DNA of 64,000 nucleotides from CAWAHD01 sp963781785 (GTDB taxonomy: Bacteria; Planctomycetota; Planctomycetia; Isosphaerales; Isosphaeraceae): the NCBI GenBank assembly GCA_963781785.1, contig CAWAHD010000005.1, positions 372,001 through 436,000 of the forward strand, in the 5' to 3' direction. Position 1 is the stretch's first letter. Every line of letters begins with the position of its first letter. The notes under the pieces were generated by a model. It did no database searches. It had not been told where the DNA came from and saw only the letters and a list, made by a program, of their open reading frames with translations. Shown here in pieces: positions 35,454-43,893 of this stretch. The translations under genes and the position numbers were made by a program.

Positions 35454-37862
35454 ATGTCCACTTGCCCTTCCGACGAGACCCTCGCCCGGCTCGGCCACGA
35501 CTCGCCCGACGGTGCGGAATGGTCCGCGGTCGAGGCGCATGTCCAATGTTGTGAAAAATGCGTGGGGTCGCTGGAGAAGCTGTTATCTCACGACACGGCG
35601 ACGGCCCCGGAACCGGCGTCGGCATTGCTTCCGGCCGAGGAGAACCTGCCGCTCATCCCCGACTTCGAGATCGACGGCGAACTGGGACGCGGCGGCATGG
35701 GTGTGGTCTACCGGGCGTGGGAGCCCAGGCTCGCGCGCACGGTCGCCCTCAAGGTCGTGCCCAGCGGGCCGATGACCGGCTCACGCGAGCGAAAGCGCTG
35801 GCTTGCCGAAGCACGGTGCGTCACCCGGGTTTGCCACCCGAACATCGTCCAGATTCACGAGGCGGGCGAGGCCGACGGTTGGCTGTACCTGGTGTTGGAA
35901 TTCGTGCCAGGAGGGAGCCTGAAGGAGCGGCTTTCAGGGCCAGTGCCGCCCCGAGCCGCCGCCGAGTTCATGAGACCGGTTGCCGCGGCGCTGACTGCGG
36001 TCCACGCGGCCGGCCTGCTTCACCTCGATCTGAAACCCTCGAATATCCTCCTCGATTCCCCGCATGAGGCACCCTGGCAGAGCGCGGCTCCCAAGGTCGC
36101 TGACTTCGGTATCGCCCGGTCCCTGGCCGATCCGGACCCGTCGGCAACGAGCCTGGCAGGGCCGTGGGGCACCCCCTCCTACATGGCCCCGGAGCAGGCG
36201 ACCGCGTCCCGCGCCGACGTCGGGGCGGCGGCCGACATTCATGCTCTGGGCGCCATCCTGTACGAGCTGCTGACCGGCCGCCCGCCGTTCCAGGCAACTT
36301 CGGCGCTGGAAACGCTTGATCAAGTCCGCGGCCAGAAACCGGTGCCCCCACGGCGACTGAATCCGAAGATCCCCCCCGACCTCGAAACCGTCGTTCTCAA
36401 GTGCCTGGAGAAGAACCCCGCCCGGCGCTACGCCTCGGCCGAGGCGCTGGCCGACGACCTGAGCCGCTTCCTGGAAGGCCGTCCGATCAAGGCGAGGCCC
36501 GTCTCACCGATCGAGCACGCCTGGCGCTGGTGCCGCCGTCAACCTGTGCTCGCGGCCCTGGCAGCAACGCTGGTACTGACGCTGATCGGGAGTTTCCTGG
36601 GCTTACTGGCTCTGTTGCGGCGGACCGAGGCCCAGCGAGCGCGTTCCGAGGCGAACTATCAGGTGGCATCACGATCGCTGGATGAACTTGTAAGGGTCTT
36701 TTCTTATGAACAGTATGACACTCCCGTGATGCACTTTAAAGTCAATCGTTTGAAAACTCTGGAGGTCGCTCGCTCTCAGGTAGTCGAGCTTTCGAAACGA
36801 TATCCTCTGGACATCGGCAGTCTGAAGCGACTCGCGACGATCGACAATTGCCTCGCGACTGCCTACGCGTACGATAGGAAGCAAGACGAGGCGCTGTCGA
36901 TCATGGAGGAATCTATCGGCTATTGCGAGGCATACCTCGCTCTGAGTCCCGGCGACGTGGAGATCCAACAGCAACAGCTTCGATCAGCCTGCTGGATGGT
37001 GCTCAGTCTCAGTGACTCCAGGAACGACCAGCTTTATGATCAATGGAACGCCCGGACGATCGCGATCTTGAAGCGATTGAAATCACCACATAACGTCCAT
37101 GTCGGTTGGATCTTTGGACTCAGCGATCGCCATCGTCGCCACGCGGATTCTCTGATGTTTCGTGGCGAATCCGATCGCGCGCGCAAGGAACTCGAAGATG
37201 ACCTCGATCTCGTCAGATCCGTGCCGGTCGCGGAAACCGCGTTTCCCGAATTCGCCTTGAGCGAGGCGTTGACTCTCGCCGCTTTGGGACAAGGGTCGGG
37301 CGAATTCACGCCCCTCGGGTTCCCGCTCCGCTCGCAGCCAGCGAACGCCTCGCTCCATGATCTGGAACAGGGCCTCGCCGAAATGGCGGCGAGGCGGATC
37401 GGCTGGCGGCCATCGATTGTCGAGCCACCCTGGCTCATACCGGACCATCTTCCAACCGAAGCATGGACGGATCGCGTGATCTGCTCGATCAAGTCCGACG
37501 CCTCGAAGTTCGGCCTCGATCACACTCGGATTCTCGCGATCGGCTGGATGATGAGGCACCACTGCGCCAGCACAATGACGTGGCAAAGACAGGTCGGCAA
37601 ACTGGGCGACGCACATCGGATCGCCGATCAACTCGTCGCGCTGGCCGAACGGCTCACGCAATTGTATCCTGATCAAGCCGCCGCCTACATGCTTTTGAGC
37701 GAAGGTTATGTCCAGAGAGCGAAAATCGCCTATCGCGAGGACGAGGCACCCGTGATCGAGCGGTGGGAGCGCAAGGCCCTCGACGCGGCCATCCACGCGG
37801 CGACGCTTGAGTCCGCAAATGACGAGGCGTACGGCCTCGTCAAAGACGCCGCGCCCGCTTGA
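35454..37862 (+). CDS. membrane Ser/Thr protein kinase with zinc-finger-like N-terminus, HLD variant
   Basis: The 802-residue protein begins with an anti-sigma zf-HC2-like segment (VEAHVQCCEKCVGSLEKL, residues about 26-45). The catalytic domain (about 72-340) contains GRGGMGVVYRAW, VALKVVPS, LLHLDLKPSNILLD, VADFGIARS and YMAPEQAT. The catalytic loop reads HLD instead of HRD, so the Arg is replaced by Leu while the catalytic Asp and the Lys remain. A transmembrane helix follows at about 365-390 (VLAALAATLVLTLIGSFLGL). The C-terminal 400 residues are helical, probably TPR-like, without clear consensus repeats. The combination of a zf-HC2-like segment with a kinase suggests direct binding and phosphorylation of the adjacent sigma factor. 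Confidence 0.85.
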   Translation: MSTCPSDETLARLGHDSPDGAEWSAVEAHVQCCEKCVGSLEKLLSHDTATAPEPASALLPAEENLPLIPDFEIDGELGRGGMGVVYRAWEPRLARTVALKVVPSGPMTGSRERKRWLAEARCVTRVCHPNIVQIHEAGEADGWLYLVLEFVPGGSLKERLSGPVPPRAAAEFMRPVAAALTAVHAAGLLHLDLKPSNILLDSPHEAPWQSAAPKVADFGIARSLADPDPSATSLAGPWGTPSYMAPEQATASRADVGAAADIHALGAILYELLTGRPPFQATSALETLDQVRGQKPVPPRRLNPKIPPDLETVVLKCLEKNPARRYASAEALADDLSRFLEGRPIKARPVSPIEHAWRWCRRQPVLAALAATLVLTLIGSFLGLLALLRRTEAQRARSEANYQVASRSLDELVRVFSYEQYDTPVMHFKVNRLKTLEVARSQVVELSKRYPLDIGSLKRLATIDNCLATAYAYDRKQDEALSIMEESIGYCEAYLALSPGDVEIQQQQLRSACWMVLSLSDSRNDQLYDQWNARTIAILKRLKSPHNVHVGWIFGLSDRHRRHADSLMFRGESDRARKELEDDLDLVRSVPVAETAFPEFALSEALTLAALGQGSGEFTPLGFPLRSQPANASLHDLEQGLAEMAARRIGWRPSIVEPPWLIPDHLPTEAWTDRVICSIKSDASKFGLDHTRILAIGWMMRHHCASTMTWQRQVGKLGDAHRIADQLVALAERLTQLYPDQAAAYMLLSEGYVQRAKIAYREDEAPVIERWERKALDAAIHAATLESANDEAYGLVKDAAPA

Positions 37863-38097
37863 AGAAACTGGTATCAAAAGAATAACAATATGTACATTCG
37901 CCTAGCATTTCCGCCCAGTCTGGCAAGGTGGGAACGGCAGCCCAGCTCCTCACTTCCTGAATACCACCCGCGGCGCTTTCGGCATCGCGCCGCAAACCAA
38001 CGTGGCTACAATGCCACGGGCAGAACAGCGGTGATGGAACCGTTTGCCATACAAGTAACTTAACTGTCAGTCCAACTTGTTTCCAACGTCACGTTGA
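37863..38097 (+). other. non-coding stretch with an inverted motif before a tRNA fragment
   Basis: I see no gene. The motif GTGGCTACAATGCCAC near 38001 is an inverted repeat (GTGGC/GCCAC) of the same kind as those before the first tRNA-Leu fragment. It lies about 100 bases before the second fragment. Confidence 0.35.
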
Positions 38098-38167
38098 TGG
38101 CAGACGTACCGGACTCAAAATCCGGTCCCGGTACAGGGGTTGTAGGTTCAAGTCCCACCTTCGGTAC
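38098..38167 (+). other. second tRNA-Leu (CAA) 3' fragment, putative attachment site
   Basis: It has the same boundaries as the fragment at 31438-31507: TGGCAGACG, anticodon arm CCGGA-CTCAAAA-TCCGG, variable arm, T arm with TTCAAGT and 3' strand CTTCGGTAC. The 5' half of the tRNA is again missing. The copies differ at several positions in the variable and T arms, so they are not a recent duplication. The 6.7 kb between them holds the HAF/BIG2, PEP-CTERM and sigma-kinase genes. Confidence 0.7.
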
Positions 38168-38369
38168 TCAGTCGATCCTTGCATCTGGCTGCGATCACTT
38201 CTCCACGACAACACGCCGCGGGGCGAGCGCGTGCACGGCCTGCCGACGAAGGTGAGGCAGATCTGGTTGATGGCGCCGGTCAGTCCCAGCAGGGCCCACG
38301 CTCGAGCGGGCGACGGGACGCTCGGGGAATCTGGTTCCAGACACTCCGGGATCTGCTTTGCGTGACCGC

Positions 38370-39011
38370 TCAGCAGCCCGTTCTACGCGGGATAGGGATC
38401 GAATGGTGAGCTCCAGTCGATGAGCAGCTTCGTTGGCTGGGCGCAGGCGCTGCGGGACTCGGGGACTGGACGATCGGAGGATGGTCGGGAATCACGACCT
38501 GGCCGATCTTGTCGGCCCCGTCCTCGGTAAACCAGAGGTTGCCGTCGGGACCGGCTGTGATGCCCAACGAATAGCTGCTGGACGTCGGGATCGAAAACTC
38601 CGTGACGAGGTGGGATGTGGGGTTGAGCATACCGATCTTGTTGGTGTGCGACTCGGTGAACCAGAGGTTGCCGTCGGGCCCAGCCGTGATCGCCGACGGA
38701 TAGCTATCTGGGGTGGGGATGCGGAACTCTGTGATGGCGTGTGTCGTCGGATTGATCACGCCGATCTCGTCGGCACCGCCCTAGGTGAGCCAGAGGTTGC
38801 CGTCGGGCCCGGCCGTGATCGCGTTGGGCCCGGCGCCGGGCGTGGGAATGGGGAACTCACTGATGGTCACGGCCAGCAGACAGCGCGACTCCAAGCTCTC
38901 GACGAGCGGGCTCCCACGCGTCCTGCGGGATCGTGCTGCACTCCTTCGCTCGATCCGCCGCCTTGCCCGGGGATCGCGCGAATTCGCGCTCCCCTTCCCT
39001 AGGAGCGGCAT
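38370..39011 (-). pseudogene. truncated Vgb-like propeller protein (paralogue of 11596-12948)
   Basis: ATG 39011 follows GAGGAG. The N-terminus has the LE-x-R-x-LL motif (VESLESRCLLA), then the first propeller repeat (ISEFPIPTPGAGPNAITAGP, DGNLWLT). A stop codon TAG (38780 region) follows, then the frame continues GGADEIGVINPTTHAITEF and two more repeats. In the intact paralogue the equivalent codon is GAG, so a G-to-T change made the stop. Only three repeats remain rather than seven. The end of the gene retains PTKLLIDWSSPFDPYPA in another frame, the start of the Ig-like tail seen as a relic at 11475-11880. Confidence 0.75.
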
Positions 39012-39385
39012 TAACGTCTTCTCCTCTTTCCCATTCTAACAAAACGACCGCAGACAAACTCCCAAAAACTCCGGGCGGTACGTTATACTTCGACTTTTCG
39101 GCAGAATTTGTGGCTAAACGATCCCACCGGTGAGGACGTACGCTGATAAACTTCGGAGCTCGCTTCATTTCCCTGATGCTGGTCACCGCCGGCGTCGACG
39201 CGATCTTCCCGCACACGAACCACGAGTGGGCTCCCTCCGTTCGCAGATCGTGCGTCATCTGCGTCATGGCTGTTGCCCTGCGTCATCAGGAGACGGTAGG
39301 ACCCGCAGAACTGGGACCAGTGGAACGCGCTGGGTTCAGCGATCCCAGGCTGAAGAGCGACGCCGGCCGCCGCGTCTCATCGCAC

Positions 39386-39430
39386 GGATCGGACGGATCG
39401 GACGGATCAGACGGATCAGACGGATCAGAC
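39386..39430. repeat. 9-bp tandem repeat, five copies
   Basis: Five head-to-tail copies of the nonamer GGATC(G/A)GAC run from 39386 to 39430; the first two have G and the last three have A at the sixth position. The unit is codon-phased (Gly-Ser-Asp on the plus strand) but no convincing gene crosses it. It lies between the Vgb-like pseudogene and the beta-helix relic, in about 500 bases without a recognisable gene (39012-39508). Confidence 0.85.
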
Positions 39431-39508
39431 GTGGCGGCCGGCGTCGGCTCGCCGACCGCTTCCTTTCCTGTGACACTTCCGGCCACGCCTTTTCATGAAG
39501 CGCACGAC

Positions 39509-40056
39509 TCAAGTCACGGTGTAGACGCCGGAGATGTCGTCGTCGCCCGTCGACGCAAAGTTGAAAAGGACCTTGCTCGACTTGCTGAGCGTCACGCCGG
39601 CACCGGTGTCGATGGTGAGGCCGCCGCCTGAGTCGTGGCCGGCTGAGTCGCCCGTGCCGGCGACGCCACCCGACGCGCTCGCAACGATCCATGTAGCATC
39701 GATCGCGGCGGAGCTCCCCGCCAAGACCGTGAGGCCGCCGCGGGAGCGGTTGCCGCCATCGCTGCCCGACCCGCCGGCGCCACCGACGGCCTGATTATCA
39801 ACCAACGTGCTGTCGGCCAGAGTTGACGAATCGCCCAGGTTGGCGACGATCGCGTTCACGTCGTTCAGGTCGACGATCCCGTCGCCATTGACGTCGCACA
39901 GCAAGCGGTCGAGGTGATGCATGGCCGCCTGACCGTTGCGCAGGTGGACGTCGATCTCGTAATAACGTCGGCGGCCGTCGTGGTGGGATTGCCGCCCAAA
40001 CCGCAGGCGCCGAAAGCGATCTCGACGACCAGCAGCAGCGGTTCCCGAGCACTCAT
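39509..40056 (-). pseudogene. dockerin-like motif fused to the C-terminal end of a beta-helix surface protein, degenerate
   Basis: The minus strand reads an N-terminal segment (MSAREPLLLVVEIAFGAC). After a frame change near 39960 it continues with HLRNGQAAMHHLDRLL and a dockerin type I-like calcium loop (CDVNGDGIVDLNDVNAIVAN). It then passes directly into a Gly-rich beta-helix end (DSGGGLTIDTGAGVTLSKSS) and the tail VLFNFASTGDDDISGVYTVT. That tail matches the end of the complete beta-helix protein at 41805-43667. I read it as a fusion of gene remnants. It has only a single dockerin half-motif. Confidence 0.5.
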
Positions 40057-40218
40057 CTCAGCTTTGGGCCCGACCGAAATTCAACGACCCGGTACAGCCC
40101 CGATCCGAGCGGTCCGACCATCGCCGTCTCGTGGTGTGAGCCGCGCGTGTGCAAACGCGGCCGGCCGAGCGTCGCTCGCCGGCCGGCCGCGGGATACGGT
40201 CAACATGGCTCTCGCAAC

Positions 40219-41661
40219 TCAAGCGCGCCGAGGCAGCACCTTGGTGCGGGGAGCCGGTTTGCCCGGAGGCGCCGGCGCCGATCCCGGCGGGGGTGGTCCG
40301 ACGGTCGCCTGGAATGACTGCGTGATCACCTGGTTTGCGCTGTCGGGCAGCGGGCCAAAGACCAGGTTACCGTTCTCCGCCGTGCCGTCGTTGAAGTCGG
40401 TGTAGCTCGGTTCGGTGCTCGTGGCGGTGAGGGGGTTGGAAGCGGCGTAAGTGATCGTTCCGGCTCCCCCGGCGAACGTCGACGTGTTGCCGCCGAAGTC
40501 ACCACCGATGTTGAACTGGAAGGCGGCCAGAGGCGCGAGATTCGCGGTGGTCGCCGGCTTTTTCGTCGTGCGCAGGATCTGGCCGACGATGTCGATCGTC
40601 ACATTGCCCAGCAGCTTGCCCGTATTGTCGTTCACGGCGTAGGTCGCGCCCGTGACGTTTCCGCTGGAGTCGTTGTTCAACGCGAACTTGAACTGCGAGC
40701 CGGCCTTGACCGTCGGGCTCGGCAAGGTGGCAAGCGGCACGTCGATGCGGTTGAGCTCGTCGGAGAGGGAAGTACCGGACCAGGTGTCGATCCTCGCCCA
40801 GAGCTGGGTGCTGCTGGGTTCAAGGTAAATGACGTACTGCTGCCACTCCGTCGAGATGTTCGGCCCTTCGGTCGAGTAACCGTTGAACTGCAAGCTCCAG
40901 CCATTGGCACTGCTGATCAAATCGACATCGACGTTCAATGTCGCCGAAACGCTCGTGAGGGGCTTGCTACCGTCGCCGAGGAAGTAGTTGAAGTTGCTGA
41001 TCAGGCCCGTCCCCGGCGGTGGTGGCACCAAAGGGCCGCCGCTGTAGAGGGGGGCCTTGATTCCCTTGGCACCGAAGTCCTTCCAGCCCCAGTTGGAGAT
41101 GGGTGCCGGATAGCCGGCGTCCAGGATACCCGGCCCCTGGTCTCCTCGGCTGACGCGGATGTATTCGGATCCGGAGAAGAAGTAACACTTGGACCCGCTG
41201 TACAGAGCGCCGTCGATGCCGTTGGCCCCGAAGCTGCCCCATTTCCAGTTCGAGATGGGGGCCGGGTAGCCGGCGTCGATGACGCCCGGCCCTACGTCGC
41301 CGCGGCGCACGCGAATGTATTCCTTTCCCTTGAAGAAGTAGCAGACCGATCCGCTCCACAACGCGGCGTCGATGCCCTCGGCGCCGAAGGAACCCCAGCC
41401 CCAGTCGGAGATGGGGGCCGGGTACCCAGAGTCTACGGTGCCCGGCCCCGTGACTCCCCTGGTCACGCGGATGTACTCCTTGCCGGAGAAGAAGTAGCAC
41501 TTCGAGCCACTGTAGAGCGCGGCGTCGATGCCATTGGCGCCGAAGCTGCCCCACTTCCAGTTTGAGATGGGTGCCGGGTAGCCGGCATCAACGACACCCG
41601 GGCCGGTATCGCCGCGCGTCACGCGGATGTAGCTGTTTCCCGAGAAAAAGTAATCGGTCAT
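40219..41661 (-). CDS. hemopexin-like repeat protein
   Basis: The 480-residue protein opens directly with four tandem repeats of about 52 residues: YFFSGKEYIRVTRG, GPGxVDAGYPAPISNW, WGSFGAxGIDAALYSGSKC. These match hemopexin-type propeller blades (four blades make one propeller), and the 156-bp DNA units are highly similar. A linker (PLVPPPPGTG) leads to a beta-rich domain (about 225-450) and a Pro-rich basic tail (PAPPGKPAPRTKVLPRRA). The start at 41661 has GGAGG seven bases upstream. No signal peptide or LE-x-R-x-LL motif is visible, unlike its neighbours. Ligand unknown; hemopexin folds bind haem, proteins or glycans. Confidence 0.78.
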   Translation of the reverse strand: MTDYFFSGNSYIRVTRGDTGPGVVDAGYPAPISNWKWGSFGANGIDAALYSGSKCYFFSGKEYIRVTRGVTGPGTVDSGYPAPISDWGWGSFGAEGIDAALWSGSVCYFFKGKEYIRVRRGDVGPGVIDAGYPAPISNWKWGSFGANGIDGALYSGSKCYFFSGSEYIRVSRGDQGPGILDAGYPAPISNWGWKDFGAKGIKAPLYSGGPLVPPPPGTGLISNFNYFLGDGSKPLTSVSATLNVDVDLISSANGWSLQFNGYSTEGPNISTEWQQYVIYLEPSSTQLWARIDTWSGTSLSDELNRIDVPLATLPSPTVKAGSQFKFALNNDSSGNVTGATYAVNDNTGKLLGNVTIDIVGQILRTTKKPATTANLAPLAAFQFNIGGDFGGNTSTFAGGAGTITYAASNPLTATSTEPSYTDFNDGTAENGNLVFGPLPDSANQVITQSFQATVGPPPPGSAPAPPGKPAPRTKVLPRRA

Positions 41662-41804
41662 CGCGAGCCTCCAGTTGGGGGAACGAACTCACCGCCGTGG
41701 GGCCGGCTCGTCCGAAGAAAGGTCGAATTCTCTATCAGGCAGTACTCTCGGTCCTCGAAAACCTAAGCCGATTTCCCTCCTTCTTTTGTTTTTGAGCGCA
41801 ATGC

Positions 41805-43667
41805 TCAACTCGTGGTGTAGACGCCGAAGATGTCCTTGTGGCTCGTCGACGCAAAGTTGAAAACGACCTCGCTCGACGTGCTGAGCACCACGATAGCGCC
41901 CGAGTCGATGTAGAGGCCACCGCCGACCCCATGGCCGCTGGTGCCTCCCGTGCCTGCGCAGCCGCCCAGCGCGGCGTTGGCAACGATGAGCGTGGTATCG
42001 ATCGCGGCGGCCGGTACGCCGAGCGCGGGGTTGCCGCCGAGCACGTAGACGCCGCCACCCAGTCCGTTGCCGCCGTTGCCCCCAGCCCCACCGGCGCCCC
42101 CCTGGGCCACGTTGAAGATCAACGTACTGCCGGCGACCGAGACGCTGGACGTGTCAGCACCCAGCTCCAGGAAAGCTAGCTCGAATTCGCCAGCGCCGCC
42201 GCCATTGGCGATGGCGCCGCCAGCGCCGACACCGCCCGCGGCGCCCTGCCCGCCAGAACCACCCTCGGCCAGGTTACCGGTGAAGAGGGCGTTCGAGACG
42301 GTTGCGGTCGAGTCAACGCCATTGTAGAAGCCGCCGCCGAACCCGCTGCCGCCCGTGCCCGGATATCCGGGGCTAGAGCTGCCGCCGCTGCCGCCAATCG
42401 CCTGGTTGCCGAGGAAGCTCACGCCCAAGAGTGTCGTGTCAGCAAAGATTTCCGCGGCGAGGCCGCCGCCCGCGGCCGGAGCCCCGGGGCCGGTGGCAGA
42501 GTTGCCGCCCTTGGCCTCGTTGCCACTAAAGGTGGTGTTGGTTATTGAGAGCGTGCTGGCAAAGTTGACCAGGCCGCCGCCCCATGCCTCGCCGAGGACG
42601 GGGTTGGTGTCAACGCCGCCGACGTTGTCGCCCTGGTCGCCGCCCTTGGCCAGGTTGTCGGTGAACGTGCTATTGGCGATCGTGAGCGGGCCAGCATTGG
42701 CGATGGCGCCGCCCAGAGCCTCACCGCCGAACAGCGCGGCGGAGTTGTTGGCCCCGTTGGCCCCGACAGCCTCGTTGCCGGTGAACGCAGTGTTGGTGAT
42801 GGCCAGCGATGGCGCGGCGAAGGTTTCGTTTTCGCCCGTGCTCAAGGCGCCGCCGTTGGTCGTGCGTCCCAGCGCAAGATTGCACTGGAACGTCGAGTCG
42901 GTGATGCTCCCTGGCGAGCTGGTGTTGATGGCGCCGCCATTGCCTTCACCGGTCCCTGTGGCGGGGCCGACCGCCTGGTTGCTCATGAACACACAGTTGG
43001 TCACCGAAAGTGAAGGCCCTTGACTGTCGATCGCTCCGCCGGCAGAGCCTTCGGTGATCGGGTTGGTGGAGCTGCCGCCGGAGGCCACGTTCTTCGTGAA
43101 GAGGGATTGTGTGACGGTGAGGCTGCCGTCATTCTCGATGCCGCCGCCGCTGCCGTAGTTGCCCGCGGAGTCGGCGCTGGCACTGTTGCCGGCCACGACG
43201 ACCTGCTCAAGGTTCAGGGTAGCGCCGGCATCGACGAGAATGCCGCCTCCATTGGCGGCGACTTCCTGGCCACCCTTGATCGTCAGGCCGGAGATGGCCA
43301 CGTTCTGGCCCGCCGCCACCTCGAAGACGCGGCTGGAATTGTTGCCGCTCACAGACAGCTCGTTTGCCCCGGGGCCATCGATCATCACGCTGTCGGTGAT
43401 CAGCAATTCGCTATTCAGGGTGATGGTGCCGTGCAGCCCCGGCGCGAATGCAATGATCGCATCGCCGGACTGGATGCCCGCCCGTAGCGAGTGGGCGCCG
43501 CTGTCACTCAAGCTGGTCACCGTGAAGGTGCTGAGCAGCTTCCGGTCCTCCATCACTTCCAATCGCGGCAGGACCGAGCGCCGCGAGCGGCTGCGACTTG
43601 ATTCAGGGCGCCGAGACCGAGTCGGACTGCCCGTTGGCAACCGCTGATACCAGGGTGTAAACAACAT
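41805..43667 (-). CDS. right-handed beta-helix surface protein
   Basis: The 620-residue protein has a basic N-terminus with the export motif RLEVMEDRKLLSTFTVTSLSD, then a parallel beta-helix built from repeats such as GGGIxNxGSLTVTQSLFTKN, GGAINTSSPGSITDST and SITNTTFSGNEAKGG. Repeats of this polymorphic-membrane-protein type are rich in Gly, Asn, Ser and Thr. The C-terminus VVFNFASTSHKDIFGVYTTS matches the ends of three other proteins in the window. A hairpin-rich leader lies upstream (43781-43860). Probable cell-surface or secreted structural/adhesive protein. Confidence 0.85.
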   Translation of the reverse strand: MLFTPWYQRLPTGSPTRSRRPESSRSRSRRSVLPRLEVMEDRKLLSTFTVTSLSDSGAHSLRAGIQSGDAIIAFAPGLHGTITLNSELLITDSVMIDGPGANELSVSGNNSSRVFEVAAGQNVAISGLTIKGGQEVAANGGGILVDAGATLNLEQVVVAGNSASADSAGNYGSGGGIENDGSLTVTQSLFTKNVASGGSSTNPITEGSAGGAIDSQGPSLSVTNCVFMSNQAVGPATGTGEGNGGAINTSSPGSITDSTFQCNLALGRTTNGGALSTGENETFAAPSLAITNTAFTGNEAVGANGANNSAALFGGEALGGAIANAGPLTIANSTFTDNLAKGGDQGDNVGGVDTNPVLGEAWGGGLVNFASTLSITNTTFSGNEAKGGNSATGPGAPAAGGGLAAEIFADTTLLGVSFLGNQAIGGSGGSSSPGYPGTGGSGFGGGFYNGVDSTATVSNALFTGNLAEGGSGGQGAAGGVGAGGAIANGGGAGEFELAFLELGADTSSVSVAGSTLIFNVAQGGAGGAGGNGGNGLGGGVYVLGGNPALGVPAAAIDTTLIVANAALGGCAGTGGTSGHGVGGGLYIDSGAIVVLSTSSEVVFNFASTSHKDIFGVYTTS

Positions 43668-43780
43668 GATGCAAGTCTTTCTGGAAAGGAACCGATCCGC
43701 GTAAAAACATCAGCCTCGCCCGGCGCGGATCGATCGCCGGAGCTGGATGCTTCGTCCCAGTTCACAGTTCTCGTCCCCGG

Positions 43781-43860
43781 CGCAGACTCGAGCGCCAGGG
43801 GCTTGCCGGGCCGGTGAGACACTTGCCTTGCGGCGTGTCTCACCGGCCGCTGCTTTTTCC
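43781..43860 (-). promoter_or_regulatory. hairpin leader upstream of beta-helix gene (copy C)
   Basis: A perfect 14-bp stem (GGCCGGTGAGACAC at 43809-43822 with GTGTCTCACCGGCC at 43835-43848, 12-base loop) is followed on the minus strand by GGCGCT and a GAGTCTGCG block (43781-43796). Similar blocks occur before three other surface-protein genes. The T run on the plus strand (43853-43857) would also fit a plus-strand terminator, but no plus-strand gene ends here. Confidence 0.55.
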
Positions 43861-43893
43861 TCTGTTCCCGCGGCCTGTGATGTGCACTAACCG

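Noticed and set aside
31438..38167. Functional tRNA-Leu genes
   Set aside because: Both copies lack the 5' acceptor strand and most of the D arm; only the 3' parts are present.
39386..39430. CRISPR array
   Set aside because: The unit is a 9-bp tandem repeat without spacers. I found no CRISPR repeats or cas genes in the window.
43809..43857. Rho-independent terminator on the plus strand at leader C
   Set aside because: The perfect stem followed by TGCTTTTT on the plus strand fits a terminator, but no plus-strand gene ends within several kilobases. The position in front of a minus-strand surface gene and its similarity to the other leaders favour a 5' leader, although this is not proven.
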